64,000 nt of DNA from Streptomyces rugosispiralis (GCF_024505145.1 NZ_JANIAA010000007.1:248001-312000), one strand, 5' to 3'. Shown: positions 17,078-24,892, counted from the stretch's first letter. A program made the numbers and translations. Notes: generated by a model not told the origin, from the letters alone.

Positions 17078-18631
17078 CTACCGTCCGCCGGTCGCCAGCT
17101 GGCACGCCCGTTGGTTCTCCGCGGCGGCGCAGGGCAGATGGCCATGGGTCTCGATGAGGTTCCGCCCGGTGTCCCCGGCCAGATAGTCGAGGAACTTCGA
17201 GGTCAGGGAGTTCGCGGGCGGCGCGGTGTAGGTGTACGCGTACTCCGGCTCCCAGAAGGGGTAGGTCCGCTCCCGCACCGCGTCGATGGAAGGCTTGCGG
17301 TGAGCGAGGGCCACCAGATGGAGATTCCCCTTCTGGGCGCTCTCCTCGGCGGAATGCAATTCGGCGTAGCCGATCGCGCCGGGGATGTTCGCCACCGTCT
17401 TCAACACCTCGCCGGTGCTGTCGAGTTCACAGCGGACGACGGTGTCCCCGGTGAATTTCGGGGTCTTGCAGTTGTCGGACGTTCGCGAGATCTCGTTACG
17501 TCCCAGCACCCGGCTCTCGAACACCCCGCGGGTCCCCGATTTCGCGTCCCGGCTCACCAGCCGCACCGGCAGATCGGGCCCGCCGGGCAACTGGTTCCAG
17601 TTGGTGATCCGGCCGGAATAGAGCCTGCGGAGATCGTCGAGCGAGAGATCGGATATCCGCACGTCCTTGTTCACCACCACGCTGAACACGGACAGCGCCA
17701 CCAGATGCTGCTTGAGCTGGGGATTCCCATCCCCGTCCGGGCCGTCGGAGAAGGCCAGATACGACGGGAATCCGCCCTTCGCCGCCTCCCCGGCATCGAT
17801 CAGCGTCTTCGTACCGCGCCCACTGCCCTGCGCCTGCACGGTGACATGGGCGTCCCGGCAGTCGCTCTGATACGCCTCGCCCGCGTCCTGCGCCACCGGC
17901 TTGAACGCGGTCGAGCCGACGATCGTCAGATTCCCCTCGGCACATCCGCGCGGCAGCGGATCGTCCCGCCACAGCTGCACACCGAACGACTGGAGCATCA
18001 GCATCGCCAGCAGACTGCCGATGAGCCCGAGCATCCGGTTGCTGGGCCGCCGGAACTTCTCATTGTTCCGGATCCTGCCCTCTTTGATCCGCCCGCCCAC
18101 ATGCGGCGGCTTATCGGTCCCGGCACCCGTCAGCAGCACCAGCAGCTTGAAATGATCCCCCTTGTTCAGCGGCACCCGGGGCAGCGAGATCTCATTGCCC
18201 GCACAGACCAGCCCGGGATTCTCCGGAGTCCCGCGCTGCGGCAGATGCCGCAGCAGATCCGGATGACTGGGCTCGGTGACCGCCACATCCCGCACGGTGC
18301 GATTGGGAAAGGTCGCGGTGAGCCCACGGTGGTTCGTCGCCGGCGCCGTGATGTAGTCGTCGGCGTCAATGCTCCGGAACCCGTCGTTCTCAATCCGCAA
18401 CAGGACGAGCGAGGCCCCGGCCAGATCCGGAGTGTTCTCCAGCATCCGCAACCGCTGATGAATCGGCCCGTCCTGGGTGCTGTCATCTATCAACGTGTCC
18501 ATCTGCACGCGATAGCCGATACGCTTCCGCCCGGGAATCAGCCGCTCATACGACAGCCCCCCGACCGTCACCACGACACCGAGCAGCGCCAGCAGATTCT
18601 CGGGCGCCGTCAACTGTTCCAGCCACTTCAT
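17078..18631 (-). CDS. Membrane-anchored PstS-like substrate-binding protein
   Basis: 517 aa. ATG 18631 was chosen for the GGGGGG-rich ribosome site and the clean start MKWLEQL. Two hydrophobic segments (about 13-27 and 200-218) frame a hydrophilic region of 170 residues. The C-terminal part (about 233-517) is a phosphate-type periplasmic-binding domain: LTIVGSTAF, QGSGRGTK and SRDAKSGTRGVFE are the anion-binding loops. The predicted topology puts the middle region in the cytoplasm and the binding domain outside. That is unlike lipoprotein PstS and suggests a sensor or signalling role rather than simple transport. No pstCAB genes are nearby. It stands alone, convergent with the metalloproteases. 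Confidence 0.75.
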   Translation of the reverse strand: MKWLEQLTAPENLLALLGVVVTVGGLSYERLIPGRKRIGYRVQMDTLIDDSTQDGPIHQRLRMLENTPDLAGASLVLLRIENDGFRSIDADDYITAPATNHRGLTATFPNRTVRDVAVTEPSHPDLLRHLPQRGTPENPGLVCAGNEISLPRVPLNKGDHFKLLVLLTGAGTDKPPHVGGRIKEGRIRNNEKFRRPSNRMLGLIGSLLAMLMLQSFGVQLWRDDPLPRGCAEGNLTIVGSTAFKPVAQDAGEAYQSDCRDAHVTVQAQGSGRGTKTLIDAGEAAKGGFPSYLAFSDGPDGDGNPQLKQHLVALSVFSVVVNKDVRISDLSLDDLRRLYSGRITNWNQLPGGPDLPVRLVSRDAKSGTRGVFESRVLGRNEISRTSDNCKTPKFTGDTVVRCELDSTGEVLKTVANIPGAIGYAELHSAEESAQKGNLHLVALAHRKPSIDAVRERTYPFWEPEYAYTYTAPPANSLTSKFLDYLAGDTGRNLIETHGHLPCAAAENQRACQLATGGR

Positions 18632-18819
18632 GATTGCCCCCCGTGCATGCAATGGCTTCAGGGGGGCGAATGTACGCTCCGGGCACGCACATGTGGCCGA
18701 TGTGGCCCAGCTCTCATCCAATGTTCGTCCCGCGTTCAACCACGACCTTCGCAGGGGCGCGGGCGGCACGACGCCACCGTGCAGCAAACGCATCTGCCGC
18801 ACGGCGGCCCCATGCGCGA

Positions 18820-19032
18820 TCAGAGGTCTTCCGGCATGCGGATGGGACGGTCGAAGGGACGCTTCTGGAAACCAGTGCGCAGATTGCGGCAACCGGGCGC
18901 CTTGCACATGAAGAACTCCTCGACCGTCTTCCGCCCCGTGCGGTTCTTGAGCCAAGCCTTCTCCTTGGCAGTGAGCCGACGGTGCATCTCATCTGTTCCA
19001 CAGGTGTAGCAGTACATCTTCTGGTCTCGCAC
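18820..19032 (-). CDS. Small zinc-ribbon-like protein
   Basis: 70 aa, starting at GTG 19032 with a full AGGAGG site; an internal ATG at 19017 would give 65 aa. Four cysteines occur as Cys8-x2-Cys11 and Cys43-x4-Cys48, a zinc-ribbon pattern, with a basic lysine-rich segment between (TAKEKAWLKNRTGRK). The start signal and cysteine layout make it a real gene despite its size. The function is unknown; a small nucleic-acid- or protein-binding adaptor is possible. It is divergent from a DUF6879 gene at 19221. Confidence 0.7.
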   Translation of the reverse strand: MRDQKMYCYTCGTDEMHRRLTAKEKAWLKNRTGRKTVEEFFMCKAPGCRNLRTGFQKRPFDRPIRMPEDL

Positions 19033-19220
19033 AACACCTCCTGAAACGGGCGGACAGCCAACCCGCGAGCCTATAAGGCCCGTTGAACGACGGACAGCAC
19101 CGAACCGGACAACTCGGACTCCTCGTTCGGCACCATTTGCATCGAAGGCCACATGCGTCGAGCGCGTCGGCACATACTTGACCAGAGAGCTATAGACCCC
19201 CTTCATGACAAAGGAGCGAG

Positions 19221-19760
19221 ATGCCGGATCTGGTGCCGTTCGATGACATTGCACACCTCTTCGAGCACTTCGAACACACTGCCTGGCGACTGGAGACGCA
19301 GAGCGGTTACGCGTCCGATCGCAGTGGGGCGAAATGGCAGCGCTGGAAGGCAGGCGAAAACATCGGGCGCTATGAACCCGAACAACCCTGGCATGCCGGT
19401 GTCCGGGCGCAGACAGATGCCGGAAAGCGCTTCGAACGGGTGCGACTCGTCGATGACCCACCCTCCGAGGGGCAGCGCTTCCTGCTCGCCTCCGGTCTCG
19501 GGAACGTCGAGGCAGGGGAGGACATCCGGAACATGTACAGGTCGGACGCGCAGCGCATCGGCCTGCCGGACTATGACTTCTGGCTCTTCGACTCACAGAT
19601 CGTCGTGAGGTTCGTTTTCGGCGACGACGGCGCCACCCTGGGCGTGCACGTGGCCGAGGACGCCGAGACAGTGGTTCGGGCTTGCCAGGTGCGTGACGCG
19701 GCTTGGCACTACGCGACGCCCACGACGGAGTTTCAACAACGGGTGCGTCCCACCGTGTGA
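19221..19760 (+). CDS. DUF6879 family protein (copy 1)
   Basis: 179 aa, AAAGGAGCGAG before the ATG. The conserved DUF6879 features are the N-terminal LFEHFEHTAWRLETQSGY, the basic WQRWKAGE stretch, the RVRLVDDPPSEGQRFLL segment and the C-terminal DYDFWLFDSQIVVRF followed by DDG. The second copy at 22402 shares FWxFDxQxV. Elsewhere in Streptomyces such proteins typically sit beside XRE/DUF5753 regulators, as the second copy does here. This copy has no regulator next to it. Function unknown; it may be a member of an Scr1-like toxin-antitoxin or signalling pair. Confidence 0.75.
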   Translation: MPDLVPFDDIAHLFEHFEHTAWRLETQSGYASDRSGAKWQRWKAGENIGRYEPEQPWHAGVRAQTDAGKRFERVRLVDDPPSEGQRFLLASGLGNVEAGEDIRNMYRSDAQRIGLPDYDFWLFDSQIVVRFVFGDDGATLGVHVAEDAETVVRACQVRDAAWHYATPTTEFQQRVRPTV

Positions 19761-19871
19761 GCGGCGACCACCGCACAGCTCCCGGGAGGGGTCCCGAGCA
19801 CCTGCGCAACCATCCTGGCTGATGGCCGGGACGTCCCGGTCCCAGACGGCCCACGGCGGGAACGGGATGAC

Positions 19872-20402
19872 ATGCGCGACGAGAACACCCATCGGCATCG
19901 GCCCCGCCGAGCACGCGCCCCCTTGCGGACGAGCGGGCTCGGCGCGGCCACGCTGGTCGCTGTGGCCGCCCTGGGCAGTTGCTCGTCGTCGCCTCCCGGG
20001 CTGGTCGAGAGTGCCGACAAGAAGTGCGACACCATCACCGACCGGTTCACCGGGGACCTGGCCTACGGCAAGACGCTCGGCTCGGATGACCTGACGAAGA
20101 TCCGCAAGCGGAACACTCTGATCAGGGACCTGCGGAAGGACGTCAAAGAGCTGCCCCAACCCGATTCCACGGCCGACCGAGCCGCGTTGAACGCCTGGCT
20201 GGGCAAGCTGGACGCGTACGCGAAAGAGCTGTACACGATGCACAGCACCATTCCGAACCTCAAGCCCGGCATGGAACTGCTGCTCGCCATGACCGCCAAC
20301 GTCGTCAAGGACAGCGCGGAGGAGGCCGGGGCGGCAGCCAAGAAGGCCGGTTTGCACAGCTGTGCACACGTCAAGCGGTGGGAGTACCTGGTACCGGATT
20401 GA
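19872..20402 (+). CDS. Putative lipoprotein
   Basis: 176 aa. An Arg-rich N-terminus is followed by a hydrophobic stretch ending in VAALGSC-SSS, a convincing lipobox (Cys37), so the mature protein would be lipid-anchored outside the membrane. The remainder is charged and probably helical (SADKKCDTITDRF, DALKKLRKDVKEL-like segments), with two further cysteines that may pair. No family recognised. The ribosome site is weak (GGGAACGGG). The 3' end overlaps the convergent gene at 20371 by 32 bp. Confidence 0.65.
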   Translation: MRDENTHRHRPRRARAPLRTSGLGAATLVAVAALGSCSSSPPGLVESADKKCDTITDRFTGDLAYGKTLGSDDLTKIRKRNTLIRDLRKDVKELPQPDSTADRAALNAWLGKLDAYAKELYTMHSTIPNLKPGMELLLAMTANVVKDSAEEAGAAAKKAGLHSCAHVKRWEYLVPD

Positions 20403-20820
20403 TCCCTTCAGCAGTGCCAACGGGGCAGGGAATCTCCGGGCGCAGACGGTGCGGACTGCACGCGATCAGGCACACGGACAGGAATCTCTGCCCCGTGAGA
20501 TACCAGCCGCCGACCACGTCCTCACCGCTCGCCACTCGTTGGCCGGCGCGGGCGACTGTCTCTGCGATCCGAATGGCGTCACGGTCGCGCTTCGAGACGA
20601 ACGCCACCGTGGAAGCCCGCACTTGCCGACCGAACCACGCGGCCGCCTGCCGCGAATCGGTCCAGGTCCCCTGGACGAATGAGGCGGGCTTGAGCAGCCA
20701 GTGAGCGCATTCCAAGGGAACGACCTTGCTGGATCTGAACTCCGGGTGGAGGGAACGCCGGGGGCCGTCCTTGAGTAATTCGTGGGCGGAGCCGAGCCAG
20801 GTGTAGCCGTGATGGTGCAT
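20371..20820 (-). CDS. Hypothetical protein (MHHHGYTWLG type)
   Basis: 149 aa beginning MHHHGYTWLGSAHELL, with several Trp and Cys residues, no signal peptide and no membrane helix. I recognise no domain. Codon use is normal for the genome over most of its length. The start follows GAGAGAGC, which lies inside a hairpin of the leader (20828-20844). The last 32 bp overlap the convergent lipoprotein gene. The C-terminal 20 residues (PVGTAEGINPVPGTPTA) look disordered. Confidence 0.5.
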   Translation of the reverse strand: MHHHGYTWLGSAHELLKDGPRRSLHPEFRSSKVVPLECAHWLLKPASFVQGTWTDSRQAAAWFGRQVRASTVAFVSKRDRDAIRIAETVARAGQRVASGEDVVGGWYLTGQRFLSVCLIACSPHRLRPEIPCPVGTAEGINPVPGTPTA

Positions 20821-20827
20821 GTACTCG

Positions 20828-20868
20828 CTCTCTCGGTGAGAGCGGCCCCCAAAGAGGTGAGGGCCGCC
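20828..20868 (-). promoter_or_regulatory. Two adjacent leader hairpins
   Basis: Read on the minus strand, the leader of the gene starting at 20820 folds as GCGGCCC/GGGCCGC (20843-20868), with a CUCACCUCUUUG loop. Next to it is GCTCTC/GAGAGC (20828-20844), sharing its base with the first and covering the purine-rich ribosome site. It could act as an attenuator or as translational masking. The rest of the 307-bp gap up to 21127 shows no gene or other clear signal. Confidence 0.4.
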
Positions 20869-21127
20869 CGCTTACATCACGCGACTACTGCCGACCGCAG
20901 CCGTCACCGTCACCACATCCGCCTTGCTGTCCGCCCTCTGTCGGCCCGTCGTCCTCGGGGTCTTGGCGGACAATGGCCTTGAATCCGCGTAAGCGCATCG
21001 AGATGATTCCCTTCGGTGCTGTCGACGCGGGGACTCTCCTCGCGCCGTCGTGCACATGCACCCGTTCCGCGCTGGGCTCGACCTGCCAGGGCTCCGGTCC
21101 AGCCGGGACGGGGTCTTTAGAGACGGC

Positions 21128-21439
21128 TCACCGAGTGATGGCCTTCTTGGTGTGCTCCTCCAGCGCCGCACGCACGAGGATTTCCGCGAGCCGGTTCGCA
21201 CTGTCGAGCGGGATACGGCCGAGGGCGACCATGGGATGACCCGAGACCGTCACCTCTCCCCGCAGGACCGGCCAGAACAGGCGTTCGTCCTTTTCGCCGT
21301 GGGGCATGGCCACGTCCGGAGTAAAGCCGAGACGGCCCAATGCCTCTCGGAGCAGTTCAGCGACCGCTCTCGCGTCTTCTCCGGCCGAGCGGTGACGCTC
21401 GGAACGCATGGCGTCGATGGCCTCTTCAGTGATTTTCAT
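21128..21439 (-). CDS. Small conserved hypothetical protein
   Basis: 103 aa, MKITEEAIDAMRSERH to the C-terminal EILVRAALEEHTKKAITR. ATG 21439 has GGGAG nine bases upstream. It is acidic, mostly helical, and without Cys motifs or membrane segments. It belongs to the cluster of small genes beside XRE/DUF5753 regulators; it lies 88 bp downstream of one (21528-22376) in the same direction and may share its transcript. Function unknown. Confidence 0.55.
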   Translation of the reverse strand: MKITEEAIDAMRSERHRSAGEDARAVAELLREALGRLGFTPDVAMPHGEKDERLFWPVLRGEVTVSGHPMVALGRIPLDSANRLAEILVRAALEEHTKKAITR

Positions 21440-21527
21440 TTGGCTGCACTCCCGCAGGTGTTCAGTGCGGGAGACGTTACGGCGGGTGCGCGGACGGCAA
21501 CAACGAGATTGCGGATAATTGCGGCGG

Positions 21528-22376
21528 CTACCCGAGAGAGTCAAGAGCCTCAGCAATGAGCGCTCTGGCGTTCGAACCGTAGACAGCCATCGAAGCGAGC
21601 TCGCTGAACGCTCGTCCGTACATGGCGATTTCACTTGGTTGCGTGACGTTCACCTGAGCGGTCAGCAGCTCCACTTCAACCTGAACATCATCAAACATGC
21701 TAAACGTTTCCAAGGGCCACATGAGACGGGGAGCGGTACGCGGGATAACTCCGAGAGACACGGAGGGAAGAGCCATCACAGCTAGAAGGTAAGCAAGCTG
21801 CTCGACCATCTCAGACGGCGTGCCGAATCGGTAATAGAGCACGTCCTCCTCGACCAGCAGGGCAAAACGGTGATCACCCTCATGGATAATGCGAGAGCGA
21901 TCCAAACGAGCCTGCACGGCGTCAGACACGTCGTTGGGCGCCTGCCGGAAGTCCGCAATTATCGTCAGAAGTGCAGTCGCGTACTCCTCCGTCTGGATAA
22001 AACCGGGCACCACTCGGGAGCAATAGATGCGGAACCTGTGCGTGCGCTCAAACAAGGGTACATAGGATTCTTGGAGGCGGCGGAGTCCCGTACGGTGCAG
22101 CCGCCTCCATGCGACGTACATCTGATCGGCTGTACGGGAGGCCGCTATGAGATCGAGGGCTTGATCATCTGCTCCACAGGCAGTACACCAAACCCGAATA
22201 TCCGCATCGGAGACAGCTGCTTTCCCGTTCTCGATACGAGAATTCTTCGCTGGATGCCAGCCGCATAACGCAGCCAACTCACGCCCTGTCAGGCCAGCTT
22301 CCTGACGGATCTCACGCAGGCGAGCTGCAACGGCTGCGCGTGCTCTTTGAGCGCTTGAGGACGGAGACGCGGGCAT
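21528..22376 (-). CDS. XRE family regulator with DUF5753 (Scr1-type)
   Basis: 282 aa. The N-terminal helix-turn-helix (about 12-70: LREIRQEAGLTGRELAALCGW, KNSRIENGK) is followed by the DUF5753 effector-like domain (VPGFIQTEEYA, VQARLDRS, FALLVEEDVLYYRFG). This architecture is the antitoxin-like regulator of Scr1-type pairs in Streptomyces, normally next to DUF397; here the partner position is taken by DUF6879. MPASPSSSAQ at 22376 is a typical family start but lacks a ribosome site, so translation is probably coupled to the DUF6879 stop 25 bp upstream. Base composition is visibly more AT-rich than the flanks, suggesting acquisition. Confidence 0.82.
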   Translation of the reverse strand: MPASPSSSAQRARAAVAARLREIRQEAGLTGRELAALCGWHPAKNSRIENGKAAVSDADIRVWCTACGADDQALDLIAASRTADQMYVAWRRLHRTGLRRLQESYVPLFERTHRFRIYCSRVVPGFIQTEEYATALLTIIADFRQAPNDVSDAVQARLDRSRIIHEGDHRFALLVEEDVLYYRFGTPSEMVEQLAYLLAVMALPSVSLGVIPRTAPRLMWPLETFSMFDDVQVEVELLTAQVNVTQPSEIAMYGRAFSELASMAVYGSNARALIAEALDSLG

Positions 22377-22401
22377 GAGTTGGTCGACTCGCGTATGCAG
22401 T

Positions 22402-22917
22402 TCAGACCTTGAACTCCCCATGCGGAGTAGCACGTTGCCACACCGACTCGAAAGCAGCGGAGCAAAGCTTCACGACATCCGGGTCATCACTGAGCGACGG
22501 ACCGGCAGAGGCCCCATCGCCAGTGAAATGATTGAACTCAACCAACTGGTCATCGAACACCCAGAAGTCATTTCCGGGCAGAGCTAGATCCGAAGCCTGC
22601 CTTCGAGGCAACCAACGCACCAGCTCGCCTGCCTCGATGTTGTGGATCGTGCCCGAGTACTCGAATCGGATGTATTCACTCACCGGCTCCGAAATAATCC
22701 GAGCCCGTCGCATGATCACACCCCGCCCGACTGCCTCGGATACGAGCTCCTTCCACGGCTTCCAGTATTCGAGGTTGTCCCACTTTCCGGTTTCCCGCCA
22801 CCTGCGGAAGTCTCCGGATTCGTAGTCGACCGCGTACGTGTCGCGCATCTCCAGGTGTACGGCTGACTTACGGCAGTCGGCCAGCAAGTCAGCGAATGAT
22901 GGTACCTTCTGCGACAT
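22402..22917 (-). CDS. DUF6879 family protein (copy 2)
   Basis: 171 aa with the DUF6879 hallmarks: FADLLADCRKSAVHLEMRDTY, FRRWRETG, RARIISEPVSEYIRFEY, and GNDFWVFDDQLVEF followed by GDG. The start overlaps the 3' end of the 80-aa gene by 29 bp and the stop lies 25 bp before the XRE/DUF5753 start, so the three form a tight operon. By analogy with DUF397 in Scr1 loci it may be the effector controlled by the regulator. No catalytic motif is evident. The gene is less GC-rich than its surroundings. Confidence 0.78.
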   Translation of the reverse strand: MSQKVPSFADLLADCRKSAVHLEMRDTYAVDYESGDFRRWRETGKWDNLEYWKPWKELVSEAVGRGVIMRRARIISEPVSEYIRFEYSGTIHNIEAGELVRWLPRRQASDLALPGNDFWVFDDQLVEFNHFTGDGASAGPSLSDDPDVVKLCSAAFESVWQRATPHGEFKV

Positions 22918-23131
22918 CGCATGCCTCCCTTAATGCCTGCACCATCCGCGCAGGAATACGAATCACCGCCTCATGCTCCGGAATCGACCCTGTTTCCAAG
23001 CACTCGGCGACGGTCACGTCGTCGACCGTCCACCCCTGCAGCACCAAGTCCGCGTTCTGATCGTCCACCCAGACAGTGGGCGACTCATTGGTTCCCGTGT
23101 TCGGGTCTTTCGCGATGAACCGCAGCGCCAT
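22889..23131 (-). CDS. Small protein upstream of DUF6879
   Basis: 80 aa from ATG 23131, with a perfect AGGAGG five bases upstream. The sequence (ALRFIAKDPNTGTNESPTVWVDD, LVLQGWTVDD, then a C-terminal IRIPARMVQALREA) is acidic, with mixed beta-alpha character. It recalls small DUF397-neighbour proteins, though I cannot name a family. The 29-bp overlap with the DUF6879 gene shows co-translation. First gene of the three-gene operon ending with the XRE/DUF5753 regulator. Confidence 0.68.
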   Translation of the reverse strand: MALRFIAKDPNTGTNESPTVWVDDQNADLVLQGWTVDDVTVAECLETGSIPEHEAVIRIPARMVQALREACDVAEGTIIR

Positions 23132-23260
23132 CACTGCCTCCTGTGCCGAGCATAGTCACGGACAGTGGGCGACTCTTCACCTGTGTGGTCGCTCGGTCAA
23201 GAGCGCACGCACCCCGAAGGGGAGCGCGAAAAGGCGCTCGCCGTGAGCCCACCACCGAGA

Positions 23261-23461
23261 TCAAAATTCGGCGACTTGATCGAACTGACCGGCCTTGGCG
23301 GCGCGTATGAAGGTTCTCAGGCGCGTCCGGGTGGTCGTGAGTACGACTTCTGGCTGCTCGCTCTCGCGGAGCATTATCGCGTCGTGCTCCCCTTCGGCGA
23401 CGTTCACGCAGGAGGCTGATTCCTGGCAGTACGACGACTGCCGCCAAGAAACCGGGGTCAT
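23261..23461 (-). CDS. DUF397 domain-containing protein
   Basis: 66 aa, a classic DUF397: WRQSSYCQESASCVNVAE followed by IMLRES and a C-terminal RTFIRAAKAGQFD. AAGGAG lies six bases before ATG 23461. It starts 13 bp after the stop of the XRE/DUF5753 gene. DUF397 partners of such regulators (Scr1 in S. coelicolor) behave like the small member of a toxin-antitoxin-like, growth- and antibiotic-related switch. Both conserved Cys positions are present. Confidence 0.88.
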   Translation of the reverse strand: MTPVSWRQSSYCQESASCVNVAEGEHDAIMLRESEQPEVVLTTTRTRLRTFIRAAKAGQFDQVAEF

Positions 23462-23474
23462 GTGCTGCTCCTTG

Positions 23475-24326
23475 TCACAGTTCCTGGATAAGGCCATGGA
23501 TGAAGTCACGGGACTCCTCCGGCTCCAGAGCGATGGCCTCCATCTTGCCGATCACCAACCGATACTTCTCCAACTGGGCTTCCGCGTCGAGCAGGAGGGA
23601 GCCGTGCGCCTGCTCCAGCAGAACCGTGTCGAGTTGAGGAACGGGGCCGGCGAAGTAGTTGATCGACTGACCGGACCCGGCGAACGTGCCGCTACGGAAC
23701 GGGATCACCCGGATAGTGATGTGGTCCCGTTCGCTCATGTCGATCAAGTGCTTGAGCTGCACGCGGGATGTTTGCCGCCCGCCGAAGGGCATGCGGAGGG
23801 CGGCCTCGTGGATCACCGCCTTGCATAGGGTGGGACTGTCGGCGCAGAGAACGCGCTGTCGCTTGATGCGGTACGAAACGCGGTCTTCCACGTCAGGTGG
23901 AGGGAGCGTCGGCACCCCTTCGGCGAAGACAGCGCGTGCGTGGTCGAGCGTCTGGAGCAGTCCCGGGATGTGGAGCACGGTGGCCAACACGAGTTCCGTT
24001 GCGTGGTGTTCGAGCTCGGCGATGTCGAGTTGCCCTGGGGGCAGCACGTCCCGGTACTCCTCCCACCAGCCACGTTGCTGTTTGCCCGTCATGGCGATGA
24101 GAGCGGCGAGGAGGGCATCGTCGCCACACGCGTAGTTCCCGGCCAGCGTGCGGATGCTGCGTTCACTGAGCCCGAAGCGCCCCGTCTCGATGTTGCTGAT
24201 GCGAGCCTGCTGGGCTCCGATCAGTTCAGCTGCCTCCCTCGTGTTCAGGCCCGCACGTTCGCGGAGCTTACGCAGCTCGACGCCCAGACGTAGCTGACGT
24301 GCGGTCGGAACTGTCCTTGGCGGCAT
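23475..24326 (-). CDS. XRE family regulator with DUF5753 (DUF397 partner)
   Basis: 283 aa. Helix-turn-helix at about 15-70 (LRKLRERAGLNTREAAELIG, QQARISNIETGRFGLSE), then DUF5753 (IPGLLQTLDHARAVF, VSYRIKRQRVL, IHEAALRMPFGG). ATG 24326 has GGAGGG upstream; the four extra codons to 24338 are not needed. Forms the canonical Scr1-type pair with the DUF397 gene. Probable autoregulator acting on the inverted repeats at 24366-24410. It is divergent from a small unknown gene at 24524. Confidence 0.88.
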   Translation of the reverse strand: MPPRTVPTARQLRLGVELRKLRERAGLNTREAAELIGAQQARISNIETGRFGLSERSIRTLAGNYACGDDALLAALIAMTGKQQRGWWEEYRDVLPPGQLDIAELEHHATELVLATVLHIPGLLQTLDHARAVFAEGVPTLPPPDVEDRVSYRIKRQRVLCADSPTLCKAVIHEAALRMPFGGRQTSRVQLKHLIDMSERDHITIRVIPFRSGTFAGSGQSINYFAGPVPQLDTVLLEQAHGSLLLDAEAQLEKYRLVIGKMEAIALEPEESRDFIHGLIQEL

Positions 24327-24365
24327 ACGGCCCTCCACAGTCGCACAAGTGATGCAGCGGTCACC

Positions 24366-24410
24366 GGAAGAGGTTCAAAGTTAGATGCTTCCAGGTTTTC
24401 CGTAGAAGCA
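24366..24410. promoter_or_regulatory. Inverted repeats upstream of the XRE/DUF397 pair
   Basis: TGCTTC (24386-24391) pairs with GAAGCA (24405-24410), and GGAAG (24366-24370) with CTTCC (24388-24392). The overlapping arms lie in an AT-rich stretch of the 197-bp divergent region. They are candidate autoregulatory sites for the adjacent XRE protein. Confidence 0.4.
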
Positions 24411-24523
24411 ATTCAACCCCTCACCCTACTCTGTGATCCAGGCCACTCCAGGCGGCAACCCCACGATTGCTCTGTGGCTGGCCCCCATCCGTCCCAACTC
24501 CGCCTTCCAGCAAGGAGACACGC

Positions 24524-24853
24524 ATGGCCACCGTATCCCCCGAGCAACCTGCGTCCGAGCCCTTCGACCTCGGCAAAGAACTCCGCGCACTCGTCCTCGC
24601 CACCGCGCCCCGCCTCTTCGCCGTAGCCCGGATCCACCCGTACGAGGACACCGGAGAATCAGACGTGGAGATCGCGGCATGGGGCATGGCCAATGAGGAC
24701 GGACGTACCGAAGTGGTCGGACCGGGGCAGCGGTTGGCCCTCGCATCGCCCGAGCGGGTGGCCGCGTGGTTCTCCCGGGGCGAGGTCACCGCACAGCTCG
24801 TATGGCTCGCCCCGGCCACCGCCGCCACGCTCGGTCCCGACCTGGCCGCCTAG
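24524..24853 (+). CDS. Small conserved hypothetical protein
   Basis: 109 aa, AAGGAG before ATG 24524. It shows two conserved-looking blocks, LRALVLATAPRLFAVARIHPY and VEIAAWGMANEDGRTEV, with a later FSRGEVTAQLVWLAP. The fold looks alpha/beta and there is no signal peptide. Such short proteins are frequent beside XRE/DUF5753 genes in Streptomyces. It is divergent from that regulator and probably controlled by it. Function unknown. Confidence 0.6.
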   Translation: MATVSPEQPASEPFDLGKELRALVLATAPRLFAVARIHPYEDTGESDVEIAAWGMANEDGRTEVVGPGQRLALASPERVAAWFSRGEVTAQLVWLAPATAATLGPDLAA

Positions 24854-24892
24854 CGGAGGAAGCCCATAGTGGCCGCGACGGCCTGGCCGTAG

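Noticed and set aside
17078..18631. Phosphate ABC transporter (pst) operon
   Set aside because: Only one PstS-like gene with an atypical two-helix layout is present; pstC, pstA, pstB and phoU are absent nearby.
19178..19196. TTGACC followed by TATAGA upstream of DUF6879 copy 1 as a promoter
   Set aside because: The hexamers are only 7 bp apart, far too close for a sigma-70-type promoter; TATAGA alone may still be a -10.
20872..21201. 109-codon Arg/Ser-rich minus-strand frame in the gap after 20870
   Set aside because: Composition is typical of a non-coding frame, it has no ribosome site, and it overlaps the gene at 21128-21439.
23165..23419. Small plus-strand frame across the DUF397 region
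   Set aside because: Antisense to the DUF397 gene, which has the family motifs and a good ribosome site; the plus frame has neither.
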